Notes under the pieces: generated by a model
The model's input: the letters and a program-made list of their open reading frames with translations, nothing else
Told to the model about the DNA's origin: nothing
Databases searched by the model: none
Shown here: piece after piece, positions 50,501-62,725 of the stretch
How the letters are laid out: each line of letters starts with the position of its first letter
Numbering within the stretch: the first letter of the stretch is position 1
Assembly: GCA_964019055.1 (NCBI GenBank)
Contig: OZ025211.1
Location: 15,279,318-15,343,317, forward strand
Direction: 5' to 3'
Source: Anthopleura xanthogrammica
Lineage: Eukaryota > Cnidaria > Anthozoa > Actiniaria > Actiniidae
Length of the DNA: 64,000 nucleotides
Position numbers and translations under genes: made by a program

Positions 50501-52630
50501 CAAATGACACTGTTCAACACAAAGGCGTTAAAATATCAACTTGATTCAGTTGTTTGGTTAAAAGCACTAAATTGTGCACCTTGTATACGCTTACAAATAT
50601 TTCTCATCATATATTATTTTTATTTCTTTCTTTATACTTTTTTCCTCAATTATTTAGCACATTATAAGTGCTTCATTACAACGTGAAATTATTATCAAAA
50701 ATGATATAAAATGAATAATAAAGTAGGGGAATCGAAAATGAACAAAACTTATGAAATGTTGTGAACAAATAACACTAATATCGAAAAATGCCATCAATAT
50801 TTGATGGTGAAATGAAGATATAAAACAAACGATTTCGTTCTCTCGGCTGCTCAATCAAAAATATGAGCAATATAATAATAACAGTAAATATATCTCAAAT
50901 GAGATCAATAATTAATAATATTATCCAAATTTAAAAAAGCTTATCTCACACATGACCTGGAAAGTGACAAAAGTGCTTCAAATCCGGCTTCTTAATTTTT
51001 CCTCAAAAAATTATACTTCAATTCTCGCTTTAAGCTTTAGTTTAAAATTTAAAAATTCTCAAATATTTATGAAAAAAATATCTTTTTGTCATTCATTTCT
51101 TTGCTGAAAATTTAAGGAGTTTTCACCAATATTCTTATAGTTTCACAGCGCACTTATTTCGTTTTCTTTCCAAGTCAGTTTATAAATTATTACGTACAAG
51201 ACTACAAATTTAAAAGAGACAAAATAGATGATAAATATTATTCAAGCTCACACAAATAAAACTATCCGCTCAATGAAACTGAGCTATTCACACGAAGAAA
51301 TTCATAAAACATGTGCATGATAATAAACAAAACAATTCTATGGGGGAGGGGTTGGGGATACAAGAAATTCCACCCTCCCCTCCCTCCGAGTTAAACTTCA
51401 AAATGAAATATGAAAATTTAGAAAGAAAATATGAAATTAAAAGAAGATTTTTGAGTAATTTTACGAAAAGAAGAAACTTAACGATGATGTTTAGTTGCTG
51501 TTTTGATCATAAATATTTTAAAAACTAGCTACCTGATTGATAGGTCGGAATACTTGGATTAAAAAAGTTCCTGCACGCGATTTCAATCAAAGATTATTTA
51601 CACCTCATTCAAATCCACAAGTCCAACTCAGTTAGCTCGCCTGCTACCGGCGCTAATCCATGGCACGTGTAATGTCAATATCATTAAGTTTAAAAGGTGG
51701 AGTTTTCTCGGCAAAAACTGAAGCTTATACTGACAAGTCAACAAGCGATAATAATAAAGGCTTATTCAGAAAGATTTCAAAGAAATGAAAAAAAGCGCAC
51801 TTGGAATGGGTAGATCACATGCAAAGCGGTCCTCAAATCAAAGCTTCAAATACATATTACATTACTTTAACCGTAAAAGGGAAAATATATCAAAACTCTT
51901 CAAGAAAAACCACGTCAATAAACATGGTTTGAAAACCAAACTATTTACATTCATACCACACCACCATCACATACAGGTCGCTATGGCAACGTTAAGAGAA
52001 CTAACCGTCTCCTAGCAACACGGTAAGGGTAGACCTTAATTTTTAGCATACATAATAAGTTACCATTAACTAAACCTGTAAACATCTCTTGAACGTTAAA
52101 TTCAACCAAAGACTTGGGTCTGTCTTGAGTCAGTCTACAAGGGTGAGCCCGCGGACTTGCTGGTACGCGTCAGCCCACGATAGACCGGTTTCGCATTCGA
52201 TGGAAACCGCTGTTTTTGAAGACCACAGACTCATTTGTACAGGGTTAGCCTCGTTTATAAGTCAGCTATTCAAAGACACCTGCTCAGCGCCTGCAGCTCA
52301 CGGCGACTGTTGAAGAACCGAATTGTCACGGGGCTAAACAACCTTTCGCGTCGAACTTTCGCGGGTATATTTTACTGGTCGAAACACGAAAAACCAGGGA
52401 TGACGGTCTAACTGATGTAATTTAATGGACAATAATCGAACGTCAACTGAAATACAATACATCAAGCAAACTGATCAAAACAAGTTACAATGGTTATGAT
52501 TATAGACTCTAAAATAGCATACATTACAAGCATAGTTTTGCTTAAACAATCTACTTCTAGCAAATTTGTAAATGCATGTAGCAAAGTGAATAATATGAAG
52601 AAAACCAAGTAAGACCTCTTTACCTTCGTT
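50501..52630. other. no gene recognised
   Basis: AT-rich; the short frames lack motifs. 52090-52330 is more GC-rich but shows no splice-supported exon. Confidence 0.3.
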
Positions 52631-52639
52631 GTTTGTTGT

Positions 52640-52750
52640 GCCCATTGCAGACCATGTGATGCCACTCTTGGGAGTTGATTCTTTCGTGTGTAAATATTTT
52701 AATAAAAGAATATTTCTCAAGGGAATGACATGTGGTCTGAAATGGGCAAT
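52640..52750. mobile_element. MITE, same family as 17800-18046
   Basis: 'cccattgcagaccatgtgatg' faces 'gacatgtggtctgaaatggg'. The interior is shorter than in the first copy. Confidence 0.6.
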
Positions 52751-52873
52751 TTGCATATCAAGCTAAAGAGGTCTATGTTACATAGAATCATGAATGATTA
52801 AGCTAAAGGCATAAATTGTTGCCATAACTGGACTTTGCTTAAAATATACTAAGACACGCTAGTGGGAGTGCCG

Positions 52874-53096
52874 CTACGAGCTATCACGTGTGGGGTTACC
52901 CAAAAGAAACTAACTATAAGAACTATAGGCTATTCCATAGAAAGATACAATACTGAGTTGATACAGTGTTATAAATGTAAAGCCCCTACGAACTATCACG
53001 TGTGGGATTACCCAAAAAAAACTAACTATAAGAAGTATAGGCTATTCCATAGAAAGATACAATACTGAGTTGATACAGTGTTATACATGTAAAGCC
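52874..53096. repeat. ~112-bp tandem duplication
   Basis: Two units share 'ctatcacgtgtggg.ttaccc' and 'ccatagaaagatacaatact'. Confidence 0.85.
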
Positions 53097-53145
53097 CCGA
53101 GGTAACAAAAGGAACTAGAGACGAGAAGGGGCGTTAACACTGGAG

Positions 53146-56100
53146 CTACTCGAACTCATGTGATCTCTGCTCGCTGCTATGAAGACGCCTTTCTACTTCT
53201 TCGCGTGTCTTTCTTTCTTCATCTAAAGATGTAGCCAGTTCAGCAAGACTTCTATCACTTTTCTGACCAACACATTCTTCTGTTTCTACAAGAAGAAATT
53301 TTAATGAACTGTAATTAATAGTTCTAAAACTCTGTGATTGGCTTACTAGAGTGAAAATACTAGATCTGTGAAACAGTATTGTAATATGCAATAAGCTCTA
53401 ACTTGTAGTAAATAGCTCTACTGATTTAGTGCAAAAAGCAAATATATTAGTACTGTTTTACGGATTAAGTGTGAGTACTCTAGTAAACGAGCTTGTGAAT
53501 TTAAAAGTGAGGGGCTCATTACTCTTTCGTTATTGAAAATTATTGAAAAGTGGTTGCCTAAAGCTTTCCCTCGCTCCCATGCAGTTCCCTCGACTTTGCC
53601 GCCTTTGGTGATGCCAATACTATGACACGTAAGGGGTGTTAACTTTTGATTTCACGAGTGTTCTTTTTGTATGGGGATTTCATTTCTCAAATAAACTAAG
53701 CGAACGAAATGCAAATGTCTGGTGAAAATGCATTAACTTCATACAAACGCTCATCACTGATAGTTATTAGGGTAAAGAGATTTGGATAGGGCCGAATCAC
53801 ATGATGAGGCAGAGTGCATTTAAGGTTTAATCAGTCCACGCGTACTCATTAGAGAACACTCATAATAGAAATTAAGAAATTTCATGGAATTTTACACTAA
53901 TTCTCTACTTTCACATTACCCATAATACATTGCGGTTTGGGGGGTAACCAGGGTAAAAACAATAAGATATTTTGCTGAAGGCTGACCAGAAGATGTTGTA
54001 AATGCATCTCATGGTATTTAAAGATGTATAAGAAAAAGCCAGAAAAATAAAAAAATAAAAAATTTTGAAGAAGTCTATAAAGTCAATTTGTAGCACTTCT
54101 TCACGAGTCAATACATTTTCTGTAACACTAAACTTCTTAATGTTCTGAATGTGAGGAAATAACTCAGAATGAACTGATAATCTGTATTTTACAGATAAAA
54201 GCAGGTATAGTGTACATTCGATTGAAGTGCGTTTAATTTTGTGACACTTTTTGACCGATTACCCCCAAACCGCAATGTATTATGGGCAATGTGAAAGTAG
54301 AGAATATTGTGGATGAGTGATCACGAACAAAGCAATTCAAGACGAGTCTCTGGGGGAACAATGGAGTAATCCTGATATTTTCTTTTATTTCCCCGGAGCC
54401 TCTCCTTGAATTGCTTTGTGCGTGATCACTCAACCACATTATCGAAAGTGGGTTAAAACCTTGATCTTGATCTTGTCGAGGACGTAGTTTATCTACTTCA
54501 ACAAAAATACCACGGTCTGCCGGGCAAGTGAAATATCTTATCCCATCTAAAATATCTGTCCCATCAGTGTCACCACATCCCTCTGATTCCTAACGAGATA
54601 TGAACAGTTAAAAGAAAATATATAATATAGTATATCTATAGGGGGAAGGGGGGGACCTGTGACCCTCTTAACAAAAATACATCAAGAAATTAATAATCTT
54701 TTTTTTTTTGTGATCACGTGTTATAGAGTGACTTTGTGCCCCTCCCCCCCCCCCCCCCCCCCAACAGCTTTTCAAGGCTTGCTGCGGCCCTGCATAAATA
54801 TCATCCAGCTGATCTGAGAAAAAATATTAACAAATCAGAATCAAGAAAGTTTGAAAAACTGAGGTGTCATCCTTAGTAGCCCAGCGACTTGGGAAATGGT
54901 TAATTCTTTATTTTATTCTCCCACTCAATGACGATAGAAATCATAGTAAATGTATAAATAATATCAAAAACATCTCCTGAAAATCTAGATTTTATCTCAG
55001 ATATAAACTTTTTAAGTCAATTTTCGCATGCTTCATGACACCTCGGTTTTGCAATGACATCATTTGTACGTCACTATTTCAGATCAGCTGGATGTATTGA
55101 AAAAAATTAAGATTAGATAATAAGTAATCTTTCGAAATGACTACAGTTAAATATTACACTAAATACTTCAAGCAAAAGAAGAATTGGCCTTCATATCTAT
55201 TATTATGTAAATAAAAAAACAAGACGTCAGTGATATAGGGCATTCTTGTACTGGCCGTACTCATTTCACTTAAAACCGTAAGTCCTGGGAAACCGTATAA
55301 TTTCAAGTGATCTGATTGGCTTATTTGGGAATACTGAGGTTGTAGCAACTAATGAATTTTTAAATTTCTTCCATAAAAATGTTTCCATAAGGCCTAGACT
55401 TCTTAGATAGACAAAATAAAATTTAGATTTAAATACTGCATTATAAAATTGAGAATATCTTTTCACCGGGTTGCCTGTGGCAGCCTGGTCCACTAAAAGA
55501 CCACTAGTAGCTCAGCCAATAAGAGCACAATATTTGTGATGGACCATTAGTAGCTTTAGACAAATATGCTTTTGTCTGTGCTCTGATTGGCTGAGCTAGC
55601 CTTTGACCTAATGGGCTATTGACCCTTACAAAATTCATTACTAATTCATTAGGGGGAGACCCAATGAAATTGCATGACAGGGGGAGGGGTTATATAAGAG
55701 CACTTGTGCAGGGGCATATCCAGGATATTTCAAAAGGGGGGGGGGGGTGCTTAAATCCTAAAAGTTGCCATTTTGTTTGTCCCCTCCAAAATGATTTAGT
55801 GTTAGCTAGGCTAACAATATCTAATTTTGATCTAGGAAATGTGTTATTTGTTTGCATTTTGTCATTGTTTAATTTTATTGCTAGTGTATAATTTCACAAA
55901 GTCTAGCAAAGTGACTTGTACTATTGAAAGTTTGAATCTTCAGTAGAAATTAAAAAGAAAATACTTTTGCTTGTTGCATTTTGTTCATTGATAAATATAA
56001 TTTATAGTGGAATGGAATGGAATGGCCAAGAAAATTTCTAATCATGAACTAGTCTCAAAAATGTGATGCCTCTTGAAGTTATCAAGGTTTTTCCATGCCA

Positions 56101-57472
56101 TATGCTAATGACTGTGATGTCAGGAGAGTCATCATTTAATATACAAAACCTAACTGGTACAGATAAATTAAATTTGGAAAGCATCACTGTTTCATCCATG
56201 GCTTTTATAAAAATTATTGCTTATTAGTTTCTGGATAGTGCCAGTGTTTTGAATTACAAGGAACAACAAATAAACATAAATGACTCCCCTGACTCCACGG
56301 CCATTAGCATATGACAAGAATAAACCTTTATAACTTCAAGACACATCCCTCAAACTATGTAATATTTTGGGGGTCATCGAACAGCTCACCTTATGTAGAA
56401 TCTATACTGAGAATATTGTCAGATGTGTCGTAGGCACTTTAATTAGACTCTTATCCTTCATAATATTTATATTTAGTATGAACCTAATGGTCTATCACAA
56501 ATCCTGCACTCTGATTGGCTGAGCTACTAGTGGTCTATTAGTGATAGCAAATCACTAGTACTAGCGAAAAAGGCTGGTTTTGGAAGCCAAATCAATGGCA
56601 AAAACAATGATCTAGTGGCAAAAACAATAATTTTTTTGACTAAATAGTAGGTTTATGGTAAACCAATTAGACCTCTCTCCTTCATGGTCTACTAGCTACA
56701 TTCCCAGAGGGAAAAGACTGTATTGTTGTGCTTCCTGTCATGGCTGCCATCAGGTGATGGTGCAAAGCCTCTATAATTATAAACTTACTGAAATATTTCA
56801 GTATTTTGTAATACATATTAGAAATGTATAATTGTGCCTTCCCAAAACACTGGGATGTAGAATTTTAAAATATTTTATGACCAGTACTGAGTTTATTGCA
56901 AATATATCAGGGACGGCGGAGCACATTTTAAAGTGGTGGTGGGGCTAGAATTTTTGTTTTACTATTTGACTAAAGCTCCTCCACCCCCCCTTGGCTCCGC
57001 TGTCCCTGTTATAGGGTCTTTTCATACAATGCTTTACCTTGTCTAGCAGTTCTACGCCAAACTGAGTACCAATGCATAGAAGTAAGTTTCCCTTGTAACG
57101 AATAACTCCTCGAAGTTCTAGATCTGTATCTTCTAGCTTGACAAATACTTTACTACCAATATTGAATGTTTTTGCTTCCGTTAGACGATTCTTGTCTCGA
57201 TAAACACGCAAGCTTTCTTCTGGTGGAAAGACAGGACCAAGCAAGTCAGCTTCGCTGTCTGTTATCTGGGCCACATATCGCTTATGGCATACTAGTGTGG
57301 TGTCCCACCATGTACATGTAGATATGACTCTTAGAGCCATCTGTTCAGGGTCTTCTGGCTGCTTTGATTCAGATGAACACTCCAAGATTTGACCTCGAGC
57401 AACAGTTCTTTTCCCGTGATGTCTGTTCCCAATCCTGTCCTCCAGTAATATATACCTGGGTTTCGTGGCCAT
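53146..57472 (-). CDS. CYLD: CYLD-like protein with N-terminal CAP-Gly domain, short form
   Basis: Exons: 57038-57472 (phase 0 out), 54460-54589 (1 out), 53146-53285 (stop). All three phases agree. Residues ~95-190 match the first CAP-Gly domain of CYLD: NRLTEAKTFNIGSKVFVKLE, GVIRYKGNLL, GTQFGVELLD, then DGIRYFTCPADRGIFVEVDK. Upstream, MATKPRYILLEDRIG and the 60-residue block before NRL agree with the CYLD-type N-terminus. After the domain comes a Ser/Asp/Glu-rich coil (RSLAELATSLDEERKTREEV) and TAG. Full CYLD is ~950 residues, with two more CAP-Gly domains and a C-terminal USP domain that cuts K63/M1 ubiquitin chains. Here only ~235 residues are encoded, with no catalytic part. It may be a truncated paralogue, an alternative isoform or a neighbour of exons not seen. 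The start ATG at 57472 is the first in frame. Confidence 0.65.
53899..54308. mobile_element. MITE with 48-bp TIRs, in the CYLD-like intron
   Basis: 'ttctctactttcacattacc' (53900) through 'gcggtttggggg' is inverted at 54258-54306 ('cccccaaaccgcaatgtatt' through 'ggcaatgtgaaagtagagaa'). Confidence 0.85.
54309..54440. repeat. inverted-repeat element abutting the MITE
   Basis: 'gagtgatcacgaacaaagca' faces 'tgctttgtgcgtgatcactc'. Arms are ~35 bp. It starts where the preceding MITE ends, so one may have inserted in the other. Confidence 0.75.
54739..54764. repeat. poly-C tract
   Basis: Run of ~24 C with one break. Similar G runs are at 55737-55747 and 58113-58137. They are prone to sequencing and assembly error. 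Confidence 0.9.
54800..57037. other. large intron of the CYLD-like gene, with MITE pieces
   Basis: Inverted 'agaccactagtagctcagcc' and 'ggctgagctag' copies at 55495-55610 and 56480-56570 belong to the 'gattggct' family. 56350-56435 is an inverted copy of 10105-10190 (a segment next to the 120-bp array). No exon was recognised. Confidence 0.4.
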
Positions 57473-58606
57473 GTTTTAGTGAGGATTTACAAACAGGAAG
57501 TAAAACACCCTCGATTCTGTGCTATTCACCACAGGAAGCCCAGTTGAACTAAACTAACATAAACCACAGGTAACCCAGACTATCCTACTTAAGAGAATGT
57601 ATGTAGTAAATAGATTTTGCCAGGATTTTGTACATTTTCCCAAGATTTTGGAAAAAAAGCTTCGGATATACAAAATAACTGTAGTGTACTTACCGTCTTG
57701 CCTTAAAAATTTTCCGAAATGAGTAGATTTTCGTCCTCCAAGTTCTACATGTCCTTCCATATCTTGTAGTGGGATCGTGGAGAGTGATGGGGGCGGGGGG
57801 AGGGGGGCTAATGACAGCCGAAAGCAGGAGCCCCTAGGGGTGTTTAGGGGCATGCCCCTTAAGACCTTTTGGAAATTGAGACCCTCAGAAATGCGATTTC
57901 CCCAAAAACGGGTTAAAATGTCCCTGAACCTCCGCAAATAGGTGCTAAAAAAATCGTGACCCTCCCCACAAACACAGCAGCCTTACCTCACCATTGAACA
58001 CGGTACGCAACCAATCAGCGACAGCATTATATCTTAAATATTTTTTCCAGCCCAGCCAGTGCACGGGTATATATACCTATCTAGACAAAGTTTATCGCAG
58101 CCATTTTCGATAGGAATAGGAGGGGGGGGGGGGGGGTCCAGGGTAAAAGTATCGGGTATGTATACTCGTCATATCTCATCGGGATAAAGATCAGTGATTT
58201 GGTATCTTATAGGGAGTTAAAATTGAGATTTAGAATTTCATAACTTTCAACTCACTGAGAAAGCTGCATTTTTATTTTTATTTATTTTTCCTTATATTTC
58301 ATGATTTTCTCTGTGAGCTGATTAGATCTTTTATAGATCCTACGTATACCTTCAGCATTTTCGTATGCGGTCCTGTTCTTTTTACATTAACATTTCTGTT
58401 TTACTGGGCCGTAGATCTTCTTAGATCAGATATACTGTGTTCTTATTAAACATGGTTTGGCCATGTGTTTCACAATGTAGGATAGGCTTGTCCATCCACA
58501 TCTTGCTTATCTCAAAACCAACGTGATATCTAGCTTCCTGCCCTTTGACAGACAGTTACGACGTGGACCAATCGGCGGGTTTCTAATGAGAGCTGGATTG
58601 TGTTTC

Positions 58607-58650
<44 letters not shown>

Positions 58651-59400
58651 TTATTACTATATATTCGCACCGTGAACAGTGAATTGCAATTTTGTGGATC
58701 AAATAAAGCATATCTAAATAATGTACATATTATATATTAAAGACTAACTATGTGATATAGTATTCATATTGCATAATAAGAATGGTAAATAAATATATAA
58801 ACTAATAGTATATGAATCAAAATATATATATAAAGTACTATAGTGCATTAAGAATTAACTAAAACTGATGAGATCTTTATTGAGAAAATGAGTATAGACT
58901 AAGTTTCATATTTGTTTAGTAGTCTTATAGAGCTGTTGAATATCGGCCTTCTCGAGCCGATAAAATGGGTCGACGGAAGTCAAATCATAAAATACTCGAT
59001 AACACGCCAAAAAAGATCGGAGAATCTAAAACTTAGATATTGGTAATCAGAGCTGTAAGGGCATTCTTTTGACAAGTTTTGAAAATTTTCGATTTTTCTA
59101 TTCTTCATTGCGTAGGTGACCGTTACAGACAATCGCTCTTAAAATCTTTTCGGAATGGCAAAACCAACGAGATAACTTTGGAAAGTAATTCAGATAATTT
59201 AGTTCAAATTTATACAATGCTGTAATACCAGGATTTAATAATTACTGATTTGATAACTTAGTAATTTAGTCTATGTTGTAATACAAATATCTTGTTGCAA
59301 ATTAAAATTTATTTTGAGCACTGTTTTATGCGATATTTCCGAAAAAGACACATGTGACTTTATGATAAAGGTTTAGGGTGATCAGGAATTCATTGTTCAC
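57473..59400. other. intergenic, no gene recognised
   Basis: Would hold the CYLD-like promoter. It contains G-rich tracts (57788-57805; 58113-58137) and an (ATA)n microsatellite at 58605-58652. A 127-codon minus frame at 57554-57937 is low-complexity and unsupported. Confidence 0.35.
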
Positions 59401-59437
59401 GCATTATACCACATTATTCCCCTGGGCCGCAAAGAAT

Positions 59438-59441
59438 AATA

Positions 59442-59473
<32 letters not shown>

Positions 59474-59513
59474 CATGATGATGATCATGATGATGATGAT
59501 GATGATGATAATA
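59438..59513. repeat. (ATG)n microsatellite
   Basis: ATGATG run with ATC breaks. It lies just beyond the 3' side of the minus-strand retrotransposon fragment. Confidence 0.9.
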
Positions 59514-59608
59514 ATATAGAATTCTTGAAAACGCATCTAACAAAAGTCTCGATGCTTTTAGCAGACACAGGCAGACAGCGGTTGCGATAAGTAAATAAAT
59601 AAAATAGT

Positions 59609-59875
59609 TCAAAAACTCCTGTTAAAAAGGAAAGACTTGAGTGCAGATTTAAAGGCAGGAACAGAGTCAGAGTACTTTACAGCATCAGGCAGATTATTCC
59701 AAAGTACAGGTGCAGCTAGAGCAAAGCTTCTGTTACCAAATGTAGGAGTTATTGATTTAGGAATATGGACAAGAAATTTGGAAGAAGACCGCAGGGGCCG
59801 GCCAGCCTGGTACAACTTGAGGAAGTCAGTGAGATAATCACGAGCGAGGTCGTGAAGGTACTTGATTTTGGCCAA
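59609..59875 (-). pseudogene. non-LTR retrotransposon C-terminal fragment
   Basis: An 88-codon minus frame with ARDYLTDFLKLYQ, FGNRSFALAAPVLWNNLP and FKSALKSFLFNRSF. This is the common C-terminal end of CR1-like ORF2 proteins (..LWN.LP..I......FK..LK..LF). No RT core upstream, so it is a 5'-truncated copy. Confidence 0.85.
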
Positions 59876-61290
59876 TTTAGGTTGCGCAACAACCGCTTAA
59901 TGGCTATTCCTTACGTAGTCCTCAAATAAAGAATATCAATGTACATCACTTACATCTGATAAATACATTTAAAAATACCAGAAACATTTTCCATTTTCCT
60001 TGAAAAAAGTGTTTTAAGTATATTTTAAAAAAATCAAGAAAACCTACCGTTGAACAAACTGTTGTGATTGAAACTTTGATAGTTATCTGATTGTTACACT
60101 ATCACAATCAAAAATCTCTTTATGAAGCTATTCAACATCAAAGTCTGATCGGGCACAATCGTCCCGGCTCCAGGCCGAATAGTAATCTATTCTACAACAC
60201 TCCCATTCATGCTCAGTTGGAATGAGGTATGGATAAAATATTTCGCAGGGTTGACTAATCCTTATCTGTGAACTGCAGTTATACATCATACTATCACTTC
60301 AAACGCCAATATTTCCCAATAATATAGTCAAATACATCCCCAAAACTTGCCAAACCTCAATCCAAATCTTCCTCAAAATTAGATATACTGTGAAGGTTGA
60401 AGAGAGACATTTTACTCATTTTCAATGATTTATTCATTTATTTATGTTTCATTCACTATTAGCACTCTTTCGCGAATCTTCTACTGGGAACGCGAGTTTT
60501 TTGTCATCCCTCTGCAGACCTGCATAGGGTTTCCCATTGCGTCGACCCAGTGAACATCATTTTGCTTCACAACACGAGTCACGAGATAATCAAACTGATC
60601 GTCTCTTCATGATAAGACATCGTCTCGTCTCGTCTCTTAAGACATCACAGCATCCTCTATAATTTTATATCATTTTATTTTATCTTAATTTTTTGGACTG
60701 AGAGTGAATTAAAAGAGTCGACGAAACCCCTACAGGTCCACAGAGAGATGATAGCTTAGACCCAGTATAACCGGGGGGGCTGGTGTAGATCCCCTTTTTA
60801 AAAGCCGTCATTTCACCGTGAACCTTTCCAGGATGGATTGGACTGATAGCTTTGTCACCTGGTTTACAGATTCCTTTAGTCGGTTCAATTCTTCTTTCAA
60901 TAGCTGGGTTTCACTTGACGTCATTTCCTGATCGTGCGGAATGTTCATCAGCTGAATCACAAGTTTTCAATAGAATTCTTTCTGGCTGACAGCACATGGT
61001 GGTCAGTGTTTGACCACCATTTGGAGCAGATAATGAAATTCAAAGACTTTTATCAGCTGATTGAAACCCAGCTATTGCTGTATCACAAACAAGGAATCTC
61101 ACTCAGCGAACAGTCAAAAATCATTATTATTCAGCGTTGAAAGTATATTAAGGCTACAAATATTTCATTCGTAAGCAGAAGCTCAAACATTTAGCTTCAC
61201 CTTTGCTCAGAGTTAAACTGAATTTAGTGAAAAACTCACAATAAATGTAGCTCATGCATTGGAGGTTAACAAGCTCACTCGAAGATTGAA
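59876..61290. other. no gene recognised
   Basis: A 68-codon frame at 60934-61140 (HHLEQIMKFKDFYQLIETQL) is protein-like but has no start context, splice signal or family. 'cgtctcgtctcgtctc' at 60620 is a short repeat. Confidence 0.25.
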
Positions 61291-61317
61291 TAGTTTGGTG
61301 ATAACTCACTATCAACG

Positions 61318-62126
61318 TTAGATCTCTAGTAAAAACTCACCCACAAATTAAACAGTTCGGTGAAAACTCACCCACAAATAGAACAGTTCGGTGAAAACTC
61401 ACCCCAAGTTTTAGCTCTTCGGTGAAAACTCACCCACAAATTAAACAGTTCTGTGAAAACTCACCCACAAATTAAACAGTTCGGTGAAAAACTCACCCCA
61501 AGATTAAACAGTTCGGTGAAAAACTCACCCCAAGATTAAACAGTTCGGTGAAAAACTCACCCACAAATTAAACAGTTCGGTGAAAAACTCACCCCAAGAT
61601 TAAACAGTTCGGTGAAAAACTCACCCCAAGATTAAACAGTTCGGTGAAAACTCACCCCAAGTTTTAGCTCTTCGGTGAAAACTCACCCCAAGATTAGACA
61701 GTTCGGTGAAAACTCACCCACCAATTGAACAGTTCGGTGAAAACTCACCCCGAGATTAAACAGTTTGGTGAAAACTCACCCCAAGATTAAACAGTTTGGT
61801 GAAAACTCACCCCAAGATTAAACAGTTTGGTGAAAACTCACCCACCAATTGAACAGTTCGGTGAAAACTCACCCCAAGATTAAACAGTTCGGTGAAAACT
61901 CACCCACAAATTAAACAATTCGGTGAAAACTCACCCCAAGATTAAACAGTTCGGTGAAAACTCACCCACAAATTAAACAGTTCGGTGAAAACTCACCCCA
62001 AGATTAAACAGTTCGGTGAAAACTCACCCACCAATTGAACAGTTCGGTGAAAAACTCACCCCAAGATTAAACAGTTCGGTGAAAAACTCATCCACAAATT
62101 AAACAGTTCGGTGAAAACTTACCACA
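61318..62126. repeat. ~31-bp minisatellite, about 26 units
   Basis: Unit 'cagttcggtgaaaactcacc' plus a variable tail (ccaagattaaa, cacaaattaaa or caccaattgaa). Units are 31 or 32 bp, depending on one A in 'gaaaa(a)ctcac'. Tail types are clustered, showing local duplication of blocks. Confidence 0.97.
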
Positions 62127-62196
62127 AAGTTTAGCCCACAAATTAAGCCGTTTAGCAGTAACTCAAATGAAAGTTAAAGAGTAAATTGAAGCGAGC

Positions 62197-62415
62197 TCAA
62201 AAGGCATTTTCAGCAGGTCTAGCTGGTTCAGCAGGGACCGCTGCAGGCACGACATCTTCGGGGACGTTATCTGCTGCTACGGGAACTTGAATTTCGGGTT
62301 GGTTGTTATCCGCCCTGTCGTTGTCTTTCTCGATATTCGCGTGGTTGTACAAAACAGAGAGAAAAAGAGTCCTGCACTCTATCGCTGTTCGAAATTCTGA
62401 GCAAGAATGGTATTA
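62197..62415 (-). CDS. small ORF, Ala/Pro/Glu-rich tail, unrecognised
   Basis: A minus-strand frame of ~72 codons, closed by an upstream stop, reads FRTAIECRTLFLSVLYNHAN, then an acidic Asn/Asp stretch and a VPAAVPAEPARPAENAF end with TGA at 62199-62197. There is no ATG, so it would have to be a last exon. The minisatellite lies immediately downstream. Composition is non-random, but no family is recognised. Confidence 0.25.
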
Positions 62416-62725
62416 TTGAGCCTCGCTCTGCTTTATATTCCTTGGGTTACGTAATTCACGTGCTTATTAGCACCCCAGCACGATGGAATGTAGTAGTTAT
62501 ACATAATTTCAACTTTTGCATATCATTAGGAGTGTTGTGAATAGGGTGAAATAAATAATAATTATTGGTGTAGATTGGAAGTTGATTGGCCCAATGTGAA
62601 TGGGAAGTTTGAAATTCTTCTTTTCTCCTTCACCACCTTGTTTCACCTTTTTTGGAGAACCTATTATTATCTTTCTCTTAGATATCATGAGATAAAGTAT
62701 GAAAAGCACCATTTCTTTCTTTTAG

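Noticed and set aside
57554..57937. 127-residue minus-strand ORF upstream of the CYLD-like gene
   Set aside because: Low-complexity, G/C-tract-derived, no splice signals or motifs, and it lies upstream of the start codon.
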